Shown: piece after piece, positions 1 through 8,177 of the stretch
How the letters are laid out: each line of letters starts with the position of its first letter
Numbering within the stretch: the stretch's first letter is position 1
DNA from: Peristeroidobacter soli
GTDB lineage: Bacteria; Pseudomonadota; Gammaproteobacteria; Steroidobacterales; Steroidobacteraceae
NCBI RefSeq assembly: GCF_004138485.1
Contig: NZ_RYEV01000004.1
Coordinates: 1,362,803-1,426,802, forward strand
Reading direction: 5' to 3'
Length of the DNA stretch: 64,000 nt
Translations under genes and position numbers: made by a program
Notes under the pieces: model-generated
What the model was told of the DNA's origin: nothing
The model's input: the letters and a program-made list of their open reading frames with translations, nothing else
The model's database searches: none

Positions 1-2137
1 AGCGCCCATCCGGAACGTCGACGATCAATTGCTTGTCTCGCGCCACATCGTCCGCACACAGCTCGGCCCAGCCATCGGCGATACATCGCTCCGCCCAGAC
101 GTCGGCCCTGGCCAGCCGGTTCAGCAGATCGTCGCCATCGAGTTGCCCGATACGTTCGGCCAATGCACCGCGCTCGTTGTGACTCCATATCGAACGGGGT
201 GGCAGCGTCAACTGCAAAACTCCGGCGAGACGTTCCGCCATGGCATCGGTGCGTGCCGAGATCGCGATCCAGCCATCGCGCGTCCGATACAAACTTTCCG
301 CGGGATGAAATCCGGTGCGCTCATGATCAAGCAATCCGACGCCCCGCAGTTCGCCGGCCGGCTCCTGGACCAGCTCGGACATTAGAAACAATGCGGTGTT
401 GAGCAGGCTGACCTCGGTATCGACCGCCATACCGGTGGTCTGCCGGCGCACCAGCCCCGCGACGACGGCAATCGCACCGAGCGCCCCGGTCGCGAAATCG
501 ACGAATGGCGATCGATACCATAGAGGTGGATTGGCCGCCCCGCCGGCGCGCATTTCATGGCCGCACAGCGCCTGCGTCACCATATCGAACCCTGGATGCG
601 TCGCTTTCGGCCCCGAGCTTCCATAGGCCGTTGCATGCAACACGATCAGCGACGGATTGCTCTCACGCAGCCGTGCGCTGTCGACACCTAAACGCTCCGC
701 GACACCGACGCGAAAATTGTGATGCACGACATCCGCCGTCGCGCACAGCCTCGCCAGGACTTCGTGACCTTCCGGCGTCTTCATATCGACGCACAGACTG
801 CGTTTGCCGCAGTTCGAGGCGTAGACGGTGCGGTAACCGGAGATCGTCGCGGCACCCGAAGGCGGATCGACTTTGATGACGTCCGCCCCCAGGCTCGCGA
901 GCAACCGTGAAGAGAACGGCCCGGCGACGAAGTTGCCCAGATCGAGCACCCGAATGCCATCGAGCGGCGCTGCGCTGGTCGCGCTCGCAGAAGTCCGCGA
1001 CGCCTCGCCCGCCTGTTTAGCGCCGATCGGCGCGGCACTTGTCGCGCTCGCAGAGCCACGCGACGCCTCGCGCTCCTGTTTGACGCTGGTCGAACGCGGC
1101 GCCTCGCCCGCCTGTTTGACGCTGGCAGAACGCGAAGCCTCGCTCGCCGGCTTCATCCCGATCGGCGCACCGACATATCGCCAACCTGCACGGTCGCGAC
1201 GAACGATGTCGTTGTTCTGAACCTGCTCGTCGTTCCAGCACTCGCCAGGCGCGAGCACCGCTTCGGCTGCGAGCCCCGCCTGACGAACCGCCGCCAGCAA
1301 CTCGGCGCGCCGCCATTTCCGAACTCGGGGCGCAATGAGCTCATGGTCGCCGAAATATTTGCTGAGCGGCGTGTTCGGCTTGGGATGACCGCGATCGTCG
1401 GCCGCGACGGCCACCTCGATCCCCAATACGTCATAGAGCTTGCGAACCGCGCCCGGCACGCCCATCACCAACTGAATGTAGTCGCCATCGGCGCATTCGA
1501 AGATGAGGTGTCGCACATCCTTGGGCGTGATCGTGTCGAAGGCGGCGTCCGGCCGCTGCGCCTTCATCCAGAACGGTGACCAGAACAGCGCCGTGCCCTG
1601 TTGCATCGTCGCGCTGACGACCTGCCCTCGACCGCTGCGCGAGCGCTCGAACAACGCGGTCCACAGGCCCAGCGTCCCGAGCAGCGCGGCGCCGTAGGTC
1701 GGCAGCGCCGTCGCGAAACAGACCGGCCGTTGTGAGAATTGCTCGAAGCACAATCCGGTGCGCGCCTGAATCAGCAGGTCGACCGCTTTGGTGTTCGCAC
1801 TCAGGTGCGCGCCGAGATCCAGCACGACCAATCGCGGATGACGGGCGGACAGGTCGGCGGCGTCGAACGTCCGTTGCAGCTCGGGATGATCTTCCCCGCC
1901 GACGATACAAACATCCGCCGTCGCGAGCAGCCGATTCAGATCACCAGCGGGCGCAACGGCGCTTGCCGATCGCAGCAGACGATACGACGGATAAACATTG
2001 TAGAAAGGATCGCCCGATTCAGGCTCGATGCGAGTGACGCTCGCACCCAACTCCGCCATCAGTTTCGCGACCAGCGCGGCCGACAGACCGACGCCCAGAT
2101 CGAGCACGACTGGCGGCCAGCGGCGCTCGATCGTCAT
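1..2137 (-). CDS. Fused two-domain CaiB/BaiF (family III) CoA-transferase, C-terminus cut by window start
   Basis: The minus frame from an ATG at 2137 stays open to the window edge, giving about 712 codons. The protein is a clear paralogue of the 728-aa CoA-transferase at 24504-26690; both share PKDV-HLIFECADGDYI in the first half, so about 55 residues are missing here. Family III enzymes move CoA between acids through an aspartyl-CoA intermediate. The second half keeps the expected Asp in VDFATGALGA. The first half reads LPTYGAALLG at the same place and so lacks it, suggesting one active and one structural half. The halves are joined by a repeat-rich linker encoded at about 970-1160. The ATG overlaps the TGA of the upstream SDR (ATGA), so it is the last visible gene of a long operon. 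Its acyl substrate is unknown. Confidence 0.88.
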   Translation of the reverse strand, partial: MTIERRWPPVVLDLGVGLSAALVAKLMAELGASVTRIEPESGDPFYNVYPSYRLLRSASAVAPAGDLNRLLATADVCIVGGEDHPELQRTFDAADLSARHPRLVVLDLGAHLSANTKAVDLLIQARTGLCFEQFSQRPVCFATALPTYGAALLGTLGLWTALFERSRSGRGQVVSATMQQGTALFWSPFWMKAQRPDAAFDTITPKDVRHLIFECADGDYIQLVMGVPGAVRKLYDVLGIEVAVAADDRGHPKPNTPLSKYFGDHELIAPRVRKWRRAELLAAVRQAGLAAEAVLAPGECWNDEQVQNNDIVRRDRAGWRYVGAPIGMKPASEASRSASVKQAGEAPRSTSVKQEREASRGSASATSAAPIGAKQAGEASRTSASATSAAPLDGIRVLDLGNFVAGPFSSRLLASLGADVIKVDPPSGAATISGYRTVYASNCGKRSLCVDMKTPEGHEVLARLCATADVVHHNFRVGVAERLGVDSARLRESNPSLIVLHATAYGSSGPKATHPGFDMVTQALCGHEMRAGGAANPPLWYRSPFVDFATGALGAIAVVAGLVRRQTTGMAVDTEVSLLNTALFLMSELVQEPAGELRGVGLLDHERTGFHPAESLYRTRDGWIAISARTDAMAERLAGVLQLTLPPRSIWSHNERGALAERIGQLDGDDLLNRLARADVWAERCIADGWAELCADDVARDKQLIVDVPDGR
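968..1165 (-). repeat. Degenerate in-frame tandem repeat encoding the interdomain linker of the CoA-transferase
   Basis: On the plus strand the segment starting gtcgcgctcgcag at 978 recurs at 1041, an in-frame 63-bp offset. Shorter copies of the gcctcgcccgcctgttt block follow about 36 bp apart near 1100 and 1135. The encoded linker repeats KQAGEASR and SASATSAAP-like units, rich in Ala, Ser, Glu, Lys and Arg. The paralogous enzyme at 24504 has only a short linker here. This looks like local slippage or duplication in a tolerant linker. Confidence 0.75.
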
Positions 2138-3057
2138 GCCACTGCTCCGACGCAGCGAGCTGAGATTTCCCACAATCTCGCCGCCGTCTCCGGATCCAAG
2201 GCGTGCGGCAACACACCGCCCGGCCGATCGGTCGAGCCCGGCAATGCCTGGGCACAATCCTCCAGATACAACCCGCCGACACCGTTGAGCTCCGTGGCGC
2301 TCGCGGCCCACAGCGTCGTCGCCGCGCCTTCGGCCAGATTCTTGCGGATCGGCTTCATCTGCTGTTCGAGCGCGGCGAATTCGTCGGCGGTCATGTGTCG
2401 CATGAGACTGGTGTCGAGCACGGCACCGGGCATGACGGCATTGGCGGTCACGCCGTCAGCGCCGTAACGACGCGAGAATTCGACGGCAAACAACGCGTTC
2501 GCAGTCTTCGATTGGCCATAGGCGCCGGACGGATCGTACGGCCGCGAGCGGAAATGCAGGTCGTCGAAATCCATCGGCCAGCGCCGATGCGCGCCGGAGG
2601 AAAGTTGCACGACGCGGGACGGTGCCGCCCTGCGCAGTCCGGGCAGCAGCAACAGGGTGAGCAAGTGGTGACCGAAATGATTGATCGCAAGATGCGATTC
2701 AAATCCTTCGGCCGTGTAGGACAGAGGCAAGCGCATGACCCCGGCATTGTTGATCAGGCAATTCAGCGGCGCGTCCGCCCAGCGGCGGGCGAAATCGCGC
2801 ACCGAGCTCAGGCTGGCCAGGTCGAGCGGCTCGTGGCGCCAGTTGGCGAACCCATCGAGCGCCCCCGGCGCCGGCGCCGAGCGCGATGCGACGATCACAC
2901 TTGCTCCCACTGCCAGCAGCGAACGCACGGTTTCCAGTCCCAGCCCCCCCGCGCCACCGGTCACGATGACCGACCGGCCCGTCAAATCCAGGCCCGCCAG
3001 CACCTCACGCCCCGTCGAGCGCGCCCCGAATCGCGATGTGATCCGCCCCCTCATCAT
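2134..3057 (-). CDS. Short-chain dehydrogenase/reductase, retinol-dehydrogenase/WWOX-like
   Basis: A 307-aa classical-type SDR. The dinucleotide-binding motif VTGGAGGLG lies near residue 33, followed by the NNAGV structural motif, a catalytic Ser in QLSSGAH and the YGQSK (YxxxK) active site. The long segment between Ser and Tyr, containing DFDDLHF, is typical of retinol-dehydrogenase-like SDRs. The start is ATG at 3057 (an ATG at 3054 is equally possible) behind a GAGGGGG stretch. It lies 14 bp after the reductase gene and overlaps the next gene by ATGA. It probably oxidises or reduces an alcohol/ketone intermediate of the pathway; the substrate cannot be read from sequence. Confidence 0.87.
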   Translation of the reverse strand: MMRGRITSRFGARSTGREVLAGLDLTGRSVIVTGGAGGLGLETVRSLLAVGASVIVASRSAPAPGALDGFANWRHEPLDLASLSSVRDFARRWADAPLNCLINNAGVMRLPLSYTAEGFESHLAINHFGHHLLTLLLLPGLRRAAPSRVVQLSSGAHRRWPMDFDDLHFRSRPYDPSGAYGQSKTANALFAVEFSRRYGADGVTANAVMPGAVLDTSLMRHMTADEFAALEQQMKPIRKNLAEGAATTLWAASATELNGVGGLYLEDCAQALPGSTDRPGGVLPHALDPETAARLWEISARCVGAVA

Positions 3058-3071
3058 CCCCCTCGTCGCGA

Positions 3072-4019
3072 CTACAGGTCCAGCACCAGCCGGTCGGTTT
3101 TACAGCCCGAACAACAAATCATCATGGTCTGGTTCGCAGCCCGCTCGCGCTCGCTCAGGATCATGTCCCGATGCTCCGGTTGCCCGCTGATGACGGCCGT
3201 CTCGCACGCGCCGCAGACGCCCTCTTCACAGGAGGACTGCACGTCCACGCCGGCCTCGCGCACCGCCTTCAAGATCGTCTCGCCGCTCTTGACGAAAATC
3301 TCGCGGCCGGACTTTTGCAACACCACGGAGAAACCGCCCTCCGAAGCCGGCTTCACATCGGTATTGAAATACTCGAAGTGCACGCGTTCGGACGGCAAGG
3401 ACGCCGCCGCTCGCTGATAGGCCTGGAGCATGCCCATCGGGCCACAGCAGTAGATGTGAGCATCGGCGGGCAGAGTCGCCATCACCTGCTCGAGATCCAG
3501 CGGTGCACCGCCGGGCTCGCCGTCGAAAGTGAATTGCACATCGCCGAAGCCCACGGCCGCGAGACGCTCGATCTCTTTCACGAACGCCGCCCGGTCGCGA
3601 GTACGCACGCAGTAGTGCAAGCGCCACTTCCGGCGCAAGGCGTTCAAGCGCGTCATCATCGGTATGAACGGTGTGATGCCGATGCCGCCGGCCACGAACA
3701 CGGTGAACGGACTGTCCTCCGCTAGCTTGAAATTGTTTCTGGGCGCGCTGATCTCCAGCTCCTGACCCGCCCGCAGATTCTGGTGCATGAACACCGAGCC
3801 GCCGCGGCTCTTCGGATCGTTCTGCACCGTCAGCCGATACAGGCCGGCGTCGCCCTCGCCATTGGACAGCGAATAGCTGCGCATCAACGCGCCGGTAGGA
3901 TGAACATCGACATGCGAGCCCGGATCGACGCGCGGAAACTCATCGACATCCAACGGCGCGAGCACGAACGACAGAATGTCTCGGGCTTCGTAGCGAATGG
4001 CAACGATGCGCGCCTTCAC
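3072..4019 (-). CDS. Phthalate-dioxygenase-reductase-type oxidoreductase (FMN/NAD + C-terminal 2Fe-2S)
   Basis: About 315 aa with the layout of Rieske-oxygenase reductases such as OphA1/VanB: a flavin-binding barrel with MRSYSLSN near residue 50, an NAD domain with FVAGGIGITPF and IYCCGPMGML, and a C-terminal plant-type 2Fe-2S domain with CEEGVCGAC plus a further Cys near the end. It passes electrons from NAD(P)H to an oxygenase, most likely the Rieske protein at 9391-10725 in the same operon. Start choice is uncertain. GTG codons at 4031, 4025 and 4019 are in frame; 4019 has the best-spaced GGGAG, while 4025 would give a GTGA overlap with the preceding stop. Confidence 0.9.
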   Translation of the reverse strand: MKARIVAIRYEARDILSFVLAPLDVDEFPRVDPGSHVDVHPTGALMRSYSLSNGEGDAGLYRLTVQNDPKSRGGSVFMHQNLRAGQELEISAPRNNFKLAEDSPFTVFVAGGIGITPFIPMMTRLNALRRKWRLHYCVRTRDRAAFVKEIERLAAVGFGDVQFTFDGEPGGAPLDLEQVMATLPADAHIYCCGPMGMLQAYQRAAASLPSERVHFEYFNTDVKPASEGGFSVVLQKSGREIFVKSGETILKAVREAGVDVQSSCEEGVCGACETAVISGQPEHRDMILSERERAANQTMMICCSGCKTDRLVLDL

Positions 4020-4021
4020 GA

Positions 4022-4702
4022 TCACTCCCACCCGTAGATTTTCAGCGTCGTCTCGCCGGCTTTGAGCCGCTCGACGATCGTGCGCTCCGCATCGGCGCGC
4101 TTCGCGGCGGCATCCAGCACTTGAGCAGCACGCTGCGCGGGAATGACCACGACGCCGTCTTCATCGCCGCATACCAGATCGCCCGCTTGAATGGTGACGC
4201 CGTGAACCAGCATGGGATAGTTCACCCAACCGCGCGCGCCGAAATCCTTGCCCGTGCCACGAATGCACAATCCACGGGAGAACACAGGGAAACTCATTTC
4301 ACGCAGCAGCGCCACGTCTCGCACGCATCCGTCGATGACGAGCCCGCCGAGTCCGCGCACCTGCGCCGCCGTCGACATGATCTCTCCCCAGTAGCCGTGA
4401 TCGAACTTGTCGCTCACATGCACGACCAGCACATCGCCCGGCTCGGCTGCATAGATCGCACGATGCAACCAGAGGTTGTCACCGCCCGGCGATTGCACCG
4501 TCACCGCCGGCCCGCACACTCGAAACTGTGGCGCGACGGGTTTGATCGCATGCGGCATGACACCGATCTTGCCGGCCGCCTCGTGCAGCGTTGCCGTGTC
4601 GAACGCGCGAGCACGCTCGACCAGCTCCGCGCTCACTCGTGTGATCTTGCGGCGAATCGTCTCTTCCGGATTCAGCCGCGTGCCGTGCACCTTGACGCTC
4701 AT
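4022..4702 (-). CDS. RraA/LigK-type aldolase, closest in look to 4-carboxy-4-hydroxy-2-oxoadipate aldolase
   Basis: 226 aa, RraA-like fold. The metal/substrate motif of HMG/CHA aldolases is present as YWGEIMSTAAQ followed by GGLVIDGCVRD, then FPVFSRG, all features of LigK/PmdF-type enzymes. Such enzymes cleave 4-hydroxy-2-oxo acids to pyruvate plus a keto acid, or decarboxylate oxaloacetate, with a divalent metal. It starts at ATG 4702, overlapping the stop of the previous paralogue by ATGA. It is the third of three consecutive family members, and the one most like a bona fide CHA aldolase. This function fits the ring-cleavage genes upstream. Confidence 0.87.
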   Translation of the reverse strand: MSVKVHGTRLNPEETIRRKITRVSAELVERARAFDTATLHEAAGKIGVMPHAIKPVAPQFRVCGPAVTVQSPGGDNLWLHRAIYAAEPGDVLVVHVSDKFDHGYWGEIMSTAAQVRGLGGLVIDGCVRDVALLREMSFPVFSRGLCIRGTGKDFGARGWVNYPMLVHGVTIQAGDLVCGDEDGVVVIPAQRAAQVLDAAAKRADAERTIVERLKAGETTLKIYGWE

Positions 4703-5358
4703 GATTTGGTCTGCAACTGGTGATAGCGATTCGCCTTGCGCGCGTCATCGAGCCTCGTGCCCGAACGCACGGCGTCGCGAATGCGATTTTCCGCCGCTTC
4801 GATCTGCTCGGCAGTGTCGAGAATGGCGTCCTCATGTTCCTTCGGCAGGACCACCACACCGTCGGCATCGCCACGCAACAGGTCGCCCGGCTGCACACGC
4901 GCATCGCCAATGTTGACCGGAATATTGGTCGCTTCGACCTGGACACGATCCTTACCGGTGCGCATCCAGTGACCGCGCGAGTAGACCGGATATTGGAGCT
5001 TCAGACTCAAGGCCACGTCGCGGCAGATGCCATCGATCACCGTTCCCGCGATCCCGCGTCGATGCGCGATCTCGGTGAGAATGTCGCCCCACACGGTGGC
5101 ATTGTCGCGCCCGCCGTTGTCCAGCACGATCACACTGCCGGGCGGCACATCGTCGATGTAATCGCCCACCGTTCCCGGGGGCGTGCCGGCCGGTCCATAC
5201 AGGATGGTGAAGGCGCGGCCACACATGCGGAACGATGAATCGCGGGGTGCGATCTTGTAGCACTGACCGTTGATGCCGAGCTTATCCATGGCATCGCTGA
5301 GGGAGGCCGTATCGAGCTTCGCCGCGCGCTCGCGATTCTTGTCTGTCTCTGCTGTCAC
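4699..5358 (-). CDS. RraA-family aldolase/decarboxylase paralogue
   Basis: 219 aa, RraA-like. It keeps VWGDILTEIAH and the core motif GTVIDGICRDV, so metal and oxyacid binding residues appear intact. It starts at a GTG (5358) with AGAGG about 11 bp upstream; the stop overlaps the ATG of the next paralogue. The proline/glycine-rich insert TPPGTVGDYIDDV near residue 60 replaces the usual loop and is shared in spirit with the 5390 paralogue (GEPPPGPP), hinting at different substrate shape. The exact substrate is unknown; it may act on a different hydroxy-oxo acid from the same pathway. Confidence 0.83.
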   Translation of the reverse strand: MTAETDKNRERAAKLDTASLSDAMDKLGINGQCYKIAPRDSSFRMCGRAFTILYGPAGTPPGTVGDYIDDVPPGSVIVLDNGGRDNATVWGDILTEIAHRRGIAGTVIDGICRDVALSLKLQYPVYSRGHWMRTGKDRVQVEATNIPVNIGDARVQPGDLLRGDADGVVVLPKEHEDAILDTAEQIEAAENRIRDAVRSGTRLDDARKANRYHQLQTKS

Positions 5359-5389
5359 GTTGAATTCAACCTCTGATCCGCGCCCACGC

Positions 5390-6070
5390 TCAGGTCTTGA
5401 GCATGTTTTCGTAGTTGCCGCCCATCACTTCGGAAATCGGCACGCCGGCCAGCAGCGCCTTGGCCATGGCGGCTTCCTTCGCGGCGATAGCTTCGGCCGC
5501 GTCCAGCACGGCCCCGACCTTGCCGGCCGGAACAAACACGACCGCGCTGCCATCCGCGATGACGTAATCACCGGGCTGCACCTCGAACTCGCCGATGGTG
5601 ATGGGAACATTCGTGCCCTTCTCGACGATGCGGCCACGCGCCGTGCGAGCCGTGAGGGCGCGGGAAAAAATCGGCAAGCCATAAGCGATGGCTTCATCGA
5701 TGTCGCGTACGGCGCCATCGGAAATCACGCCGGCAACGCCGCGGACCTTCGCGCCCAAGGTGAGAATGCCGCCCCAGCTGCCGGCTTCGATGCCGGTGCG
5801 CTGCTCGACGACGATGACATCGAGCGGACTCGCCGCTTCGATGGCATTGCAGCCGAGGTGACGTGGCGGTCCGGGTGGCGGCTCGCCCGTACCAAGCTTC
5901 ATCGTGACGACCCGGCCCGCGACTTTGCCGACGCCCGAACGTTGCGGCAGGCCGCTGACCGCGCCGCCGAGTTTCAGACGATCGAGCGCATCGGAAACCG
6001 CGCAGCAGTCGAGCCGGCGCAGCCGCTCGACGCAGGTCGCGACGAACTCGATCGAATCCGTGCCGGTCAC
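5390..6070 (-). CDS. RraA-family aldolase/decarboxylase paralogue
   Basis: 226 aa, RraA-like, with SWGGILTLGAK and the core motif GVISDGAVRDI. The N-terminal half is divergent from the two following paralogues, with a GTGEPPPGPP loop. The GTG start at 6070 overlaps the TGA of the amidohydrolase gene (GTGA), indicating translational coupling. It is the first of three tandem members. The family includes HMG/CHA aldolases and RNase E inhibitor RraA; the catabolic operon strongly favours an aldolase or decarboxylase. Confidence 0.83.
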   Translation of the reverse strand: MTGTDSIEFVATCVERLRRLDCCAVSDALDRLKLGGAVSGLPQRSGVGKVAGRVVTMKLGTGEPPPGPPRHLGCNAIEAASPLDVIVVEQRTGIEAGSWGGILTLGAKVRGVAGVISDGAVRDIDEAIAYGLPIFSRALTARTARGRIVEKGTNVPITIGEFEVQPGDYVIADGSAVVFVPAGKVGAVLDAAEAIAAKEAAMAKALLAGVPISEVMGGNYENMLKT

Positions 6071-7170
6071 GCCTTCGCCCTCAGCGCATCGAGCGTCGAC
6101 AGCCGCGAGAACACTTTACGAGCATTGCCCTCATAGATGGCGTGACGATCCGCCTCGGTCAGGAATTCGATCCGATCGATGGTGTACTTGAAATCGTCCA
6201 TCGGGCGACCGGTCGCAAGATCGATACCGCCGCCGCTGCCCGGCCGCTCCGTGCCGAACAGACAACGATCGGTGCCCACCGTCTTGAGCAGCAGCTCGAT
6301 GGACGCCTTGTTGTGCACGTCGGTGTCGAACCACAACTTGCGCAGCTGCTGATCGAAGGTTGTGAGATCGGCCGGCGGCGGCGGTGGCGGCTGATTGGTC
6401 CAGCCCGCCTTCTCGAGCTCGGCGAAATACTTCGCGATGTGCGGATGATGCGCGGCCTGCTCCATGAACCAGTGCGAGCGCCAGCGACCAATCTGATAGG
6501 GAATCGAGCCGCCGCCGTGACTGATCATCAATTTCAGCTTGGGGAAGCGGTCGAACACTTCGGAGTGCAGCACCGAAGTGATCGCCATGCTTTCCTCGGT
6601 GGCGAAATGCTCATCGTAGGTCTCGCGGCCACAGCAGCCCGCGCTGTGAATCAGCGCCGGCAGATCCATGTCCACCAGCTTCTCCCACAGCGGGTACCAG
6701 TACGGATCGCCGAGGCGCGGCGATGCGCCGCCACCTTCATCCGGATCCGGATTCAACAGCACGCCGACGAAGCCCAGCTCGTTCACGCAACGATCGATCT
6801 CATCGAACACGATCTCGATGGGCTGACCGGACACCTGCGGCAACCCGGCCATGCCGCGAAAGCGGGTCGGATGCATCTGTACCGTCTTGTGGATGCAATC
6901 GTTCTGCAGCTCGATCCACACGCGCACGTCTTTCGGCACGCGATGCGAATGCATCAACGTAAAGGGCCGCGGCGAGATCAGCTGCACGTCGGTGCCGACC
7001 TGATCCATGATGGCGATACAGCGATTCGCCGTCTTGACCAGCTCTTCCTCCGGCAGATACCGCTTGATGTACCACTCCTTGGAATGCTGGCCGTTGGACG
7101 CCTGCAGGATGGTCCGGATCGCGAAGACCGCGGCTGGCGTGAGAATATGAGCGTGAGCGTCGATGATCAT
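6067..7170 (-). CDS. Amidohydrolase-superfamily hydratase/hydrolase (LigJ/LigY-like)
   Basis: 367 aa. The N-terminus MIIDAHAHI gives the HxH metal site; LISPRPF, AGLPQVSG, LLNPDP, ALIHSAGC, ISHGGGSIPYQ and LFGTERPG follow in the order seen in 4-oxalomesaconate hydratase (LigJ) and the C-C hydrolase LigY. A proline-rich insertion (PPPPPP near residue 265) is unusual. The ATG at 7170 has AGGAA upstream and follows the extradiol dioxygenase stop by 11 bp. It should act on the ring-fission product, either hydrating a C=C bond before aldolase cleavage or hydrolysing a C-C bond. Sequence alone does not separate these. Confidence 0.85.
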   Translation of the reverse strand: MIIDAHAHILTPAAVFAIRTILQASNGQHSKEWYIKRYLPEEELVKTANRCIAIMDQVGTDVQLISPRPFTLMHSHRVPKDVRVWIELQNDCIHKTVQMHPTRFRGMAGLPQVSGQPIEIVFDEIDRCVNELGFVGVLLNPDPDEGGGASPRLGDPYWYPLWEKLVDMDLPALIHSAGCCGRETYDEHFATEESMAITSVLHSEVFDRFPKLKLMISHGGGSIPYQIGRWRSHWFMEQAAHHPHIAKYFAELEKAGWTNQPPPPPPADLTTFDQQLRKLWFDTDVHNKASIELLLKTVGTDRCLFGTERPGSGGGIDLATGRPMDDFKYTIDRIEFLTEADRHAIYEGNARKVFSRLSTLDALRAKA

Positions 7171-7181
7171 TGATTGAGTTC

Positions 7182-8177
7182 CTATCGCCAGGTCCCGAAG
7201 GCGAGACCGATGCCGGTGCCGGCGGGCGTTCGATACACCGGCAGGTAGTCGAGCCACTGGCTGCGCAGGCCTTCGAGCGCGCCGCCCAGCATGATCCAGT
7301 TGAGAATTTCCGATGAGCCGGATTTGAATGCACTCGGCGGCAACGAGCGCAGCGTCGCGCTGTCGCCGGTACGCAGGGCCTCCAGCACCTTGCGATCGAA
7401 GTCCGCGTCGGTGGCGAAGTGGCTCAAGCCGCCCGAGGCGACGATGGCAACGCGCTGATTGCCGGGCAGCGCGTCCACTGCCTCGCGCAGCAGCCGGCCG
7501 ACCTCGACACACCGCGCCGGACGGAGCACGTTTGGCGGAAAGTAAGTGTTCAGCAGCACCGGCACGACCGGAATGCGCTTACCTTGAAACAGACGTTCGA
7601 TCACGAAGCCGTACGCGTGGCCGAAGCCAGCCGCTCTGGCATCGGTCACTTCGGACGACGCACCGATGTCGACGTTGCGTTCGATCAGCGCTTCGATCAA
7701 CGCCTTGGAGTATTCCGGCGCGCCTCGATGCACGTGAGCCGCGTCCTGGCTATACCCCTTGAGCGCGGCCTGATGCCACGCTGGCAGATGCTCCTCCGCC
7801 TCGGCGGTTGGATGCATCACGATCTTCTCGCCGTAAAAAATCGCGATCGCGGGCATGTGCGTCAGGTTGAACAGCTCGTCCTGATCGTCGCCGATCACGA
7901 TGACAACGTCGGGCGCCGCGTCCGCCAGATCCTGTGCCAACCGATCCAGCGCCTGCTGTGCGGCCGCGTGTTGTTTCTTGAAATGATCGAGGACCGCGAG
8001 CTCGGCGTAACGATTGCCGGTGTCGGCGGCGAGTTGCTCGTAACTGAGCACACGTCCGTCGCACAGTTGAATCCGCGTGCGTTTGTAGTCGTCACGCGCA
8101 CGCTCGACCCACATCTCCGGCTGCATTGCCAGCAGAGGGCTATGTGACGTGCCGATGCCGATGACCATCTGGCTCAT
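7182..8177 (-). CDS. Class III (LigB-type) extradiol ring-cleavage dioxygenase
   Basis: 331 aa. GIGTSHSPLL puts a His at residue 12 as in LigB, and GSSEILNWI supplies the C-terminal Glu ligand region. The segment that carries the second iron-ligand His in protocatechuate 4,5-dioxygenase (NDH) reads GDDQ here, with a His eight residues later (NLTHMP), so this belongs to a divergent LigB branch. Such enzymes open catechol-type rings using Fe(II). The ATG at 8177 overlaps the previous stop (ATGA) and has GGAGAG upstream. The neighbouring dihydrodiol-dehydrogenase-like and amidohydrolase genes support meta cleavage of a dihydroxylated ring. Confidence 0.86.
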   Translation of the reverse strand: MSQMVIGIGTSHSPLLAMQPEMWVERARDDYKRTRIQLCDGRVLSYEQLAADTGNRYAELAVLDHFKKQHAAAQQALDRLAQDLADAAPDVVIVIGDDQDELFNLTHMPAIAIFYGEKIVMHPTAEAEEHLPAWHQAALKGYSQDAAHVHRGAPEYSKALIEALIERNVDIGASSEVTDARAAGFGHAYGFVIERLFQGKRIPVVPVLLNTYFPPNVLRPARCVEVGRLLREAVDALPGNQRVAIVASGGLSHFATDADFDRKVLEALRTGDSATLRSLPPSAFKSGSSEILNWIMLGGALEGLRSQWLDYLPVYRTPAGTGIGLAFGTWR

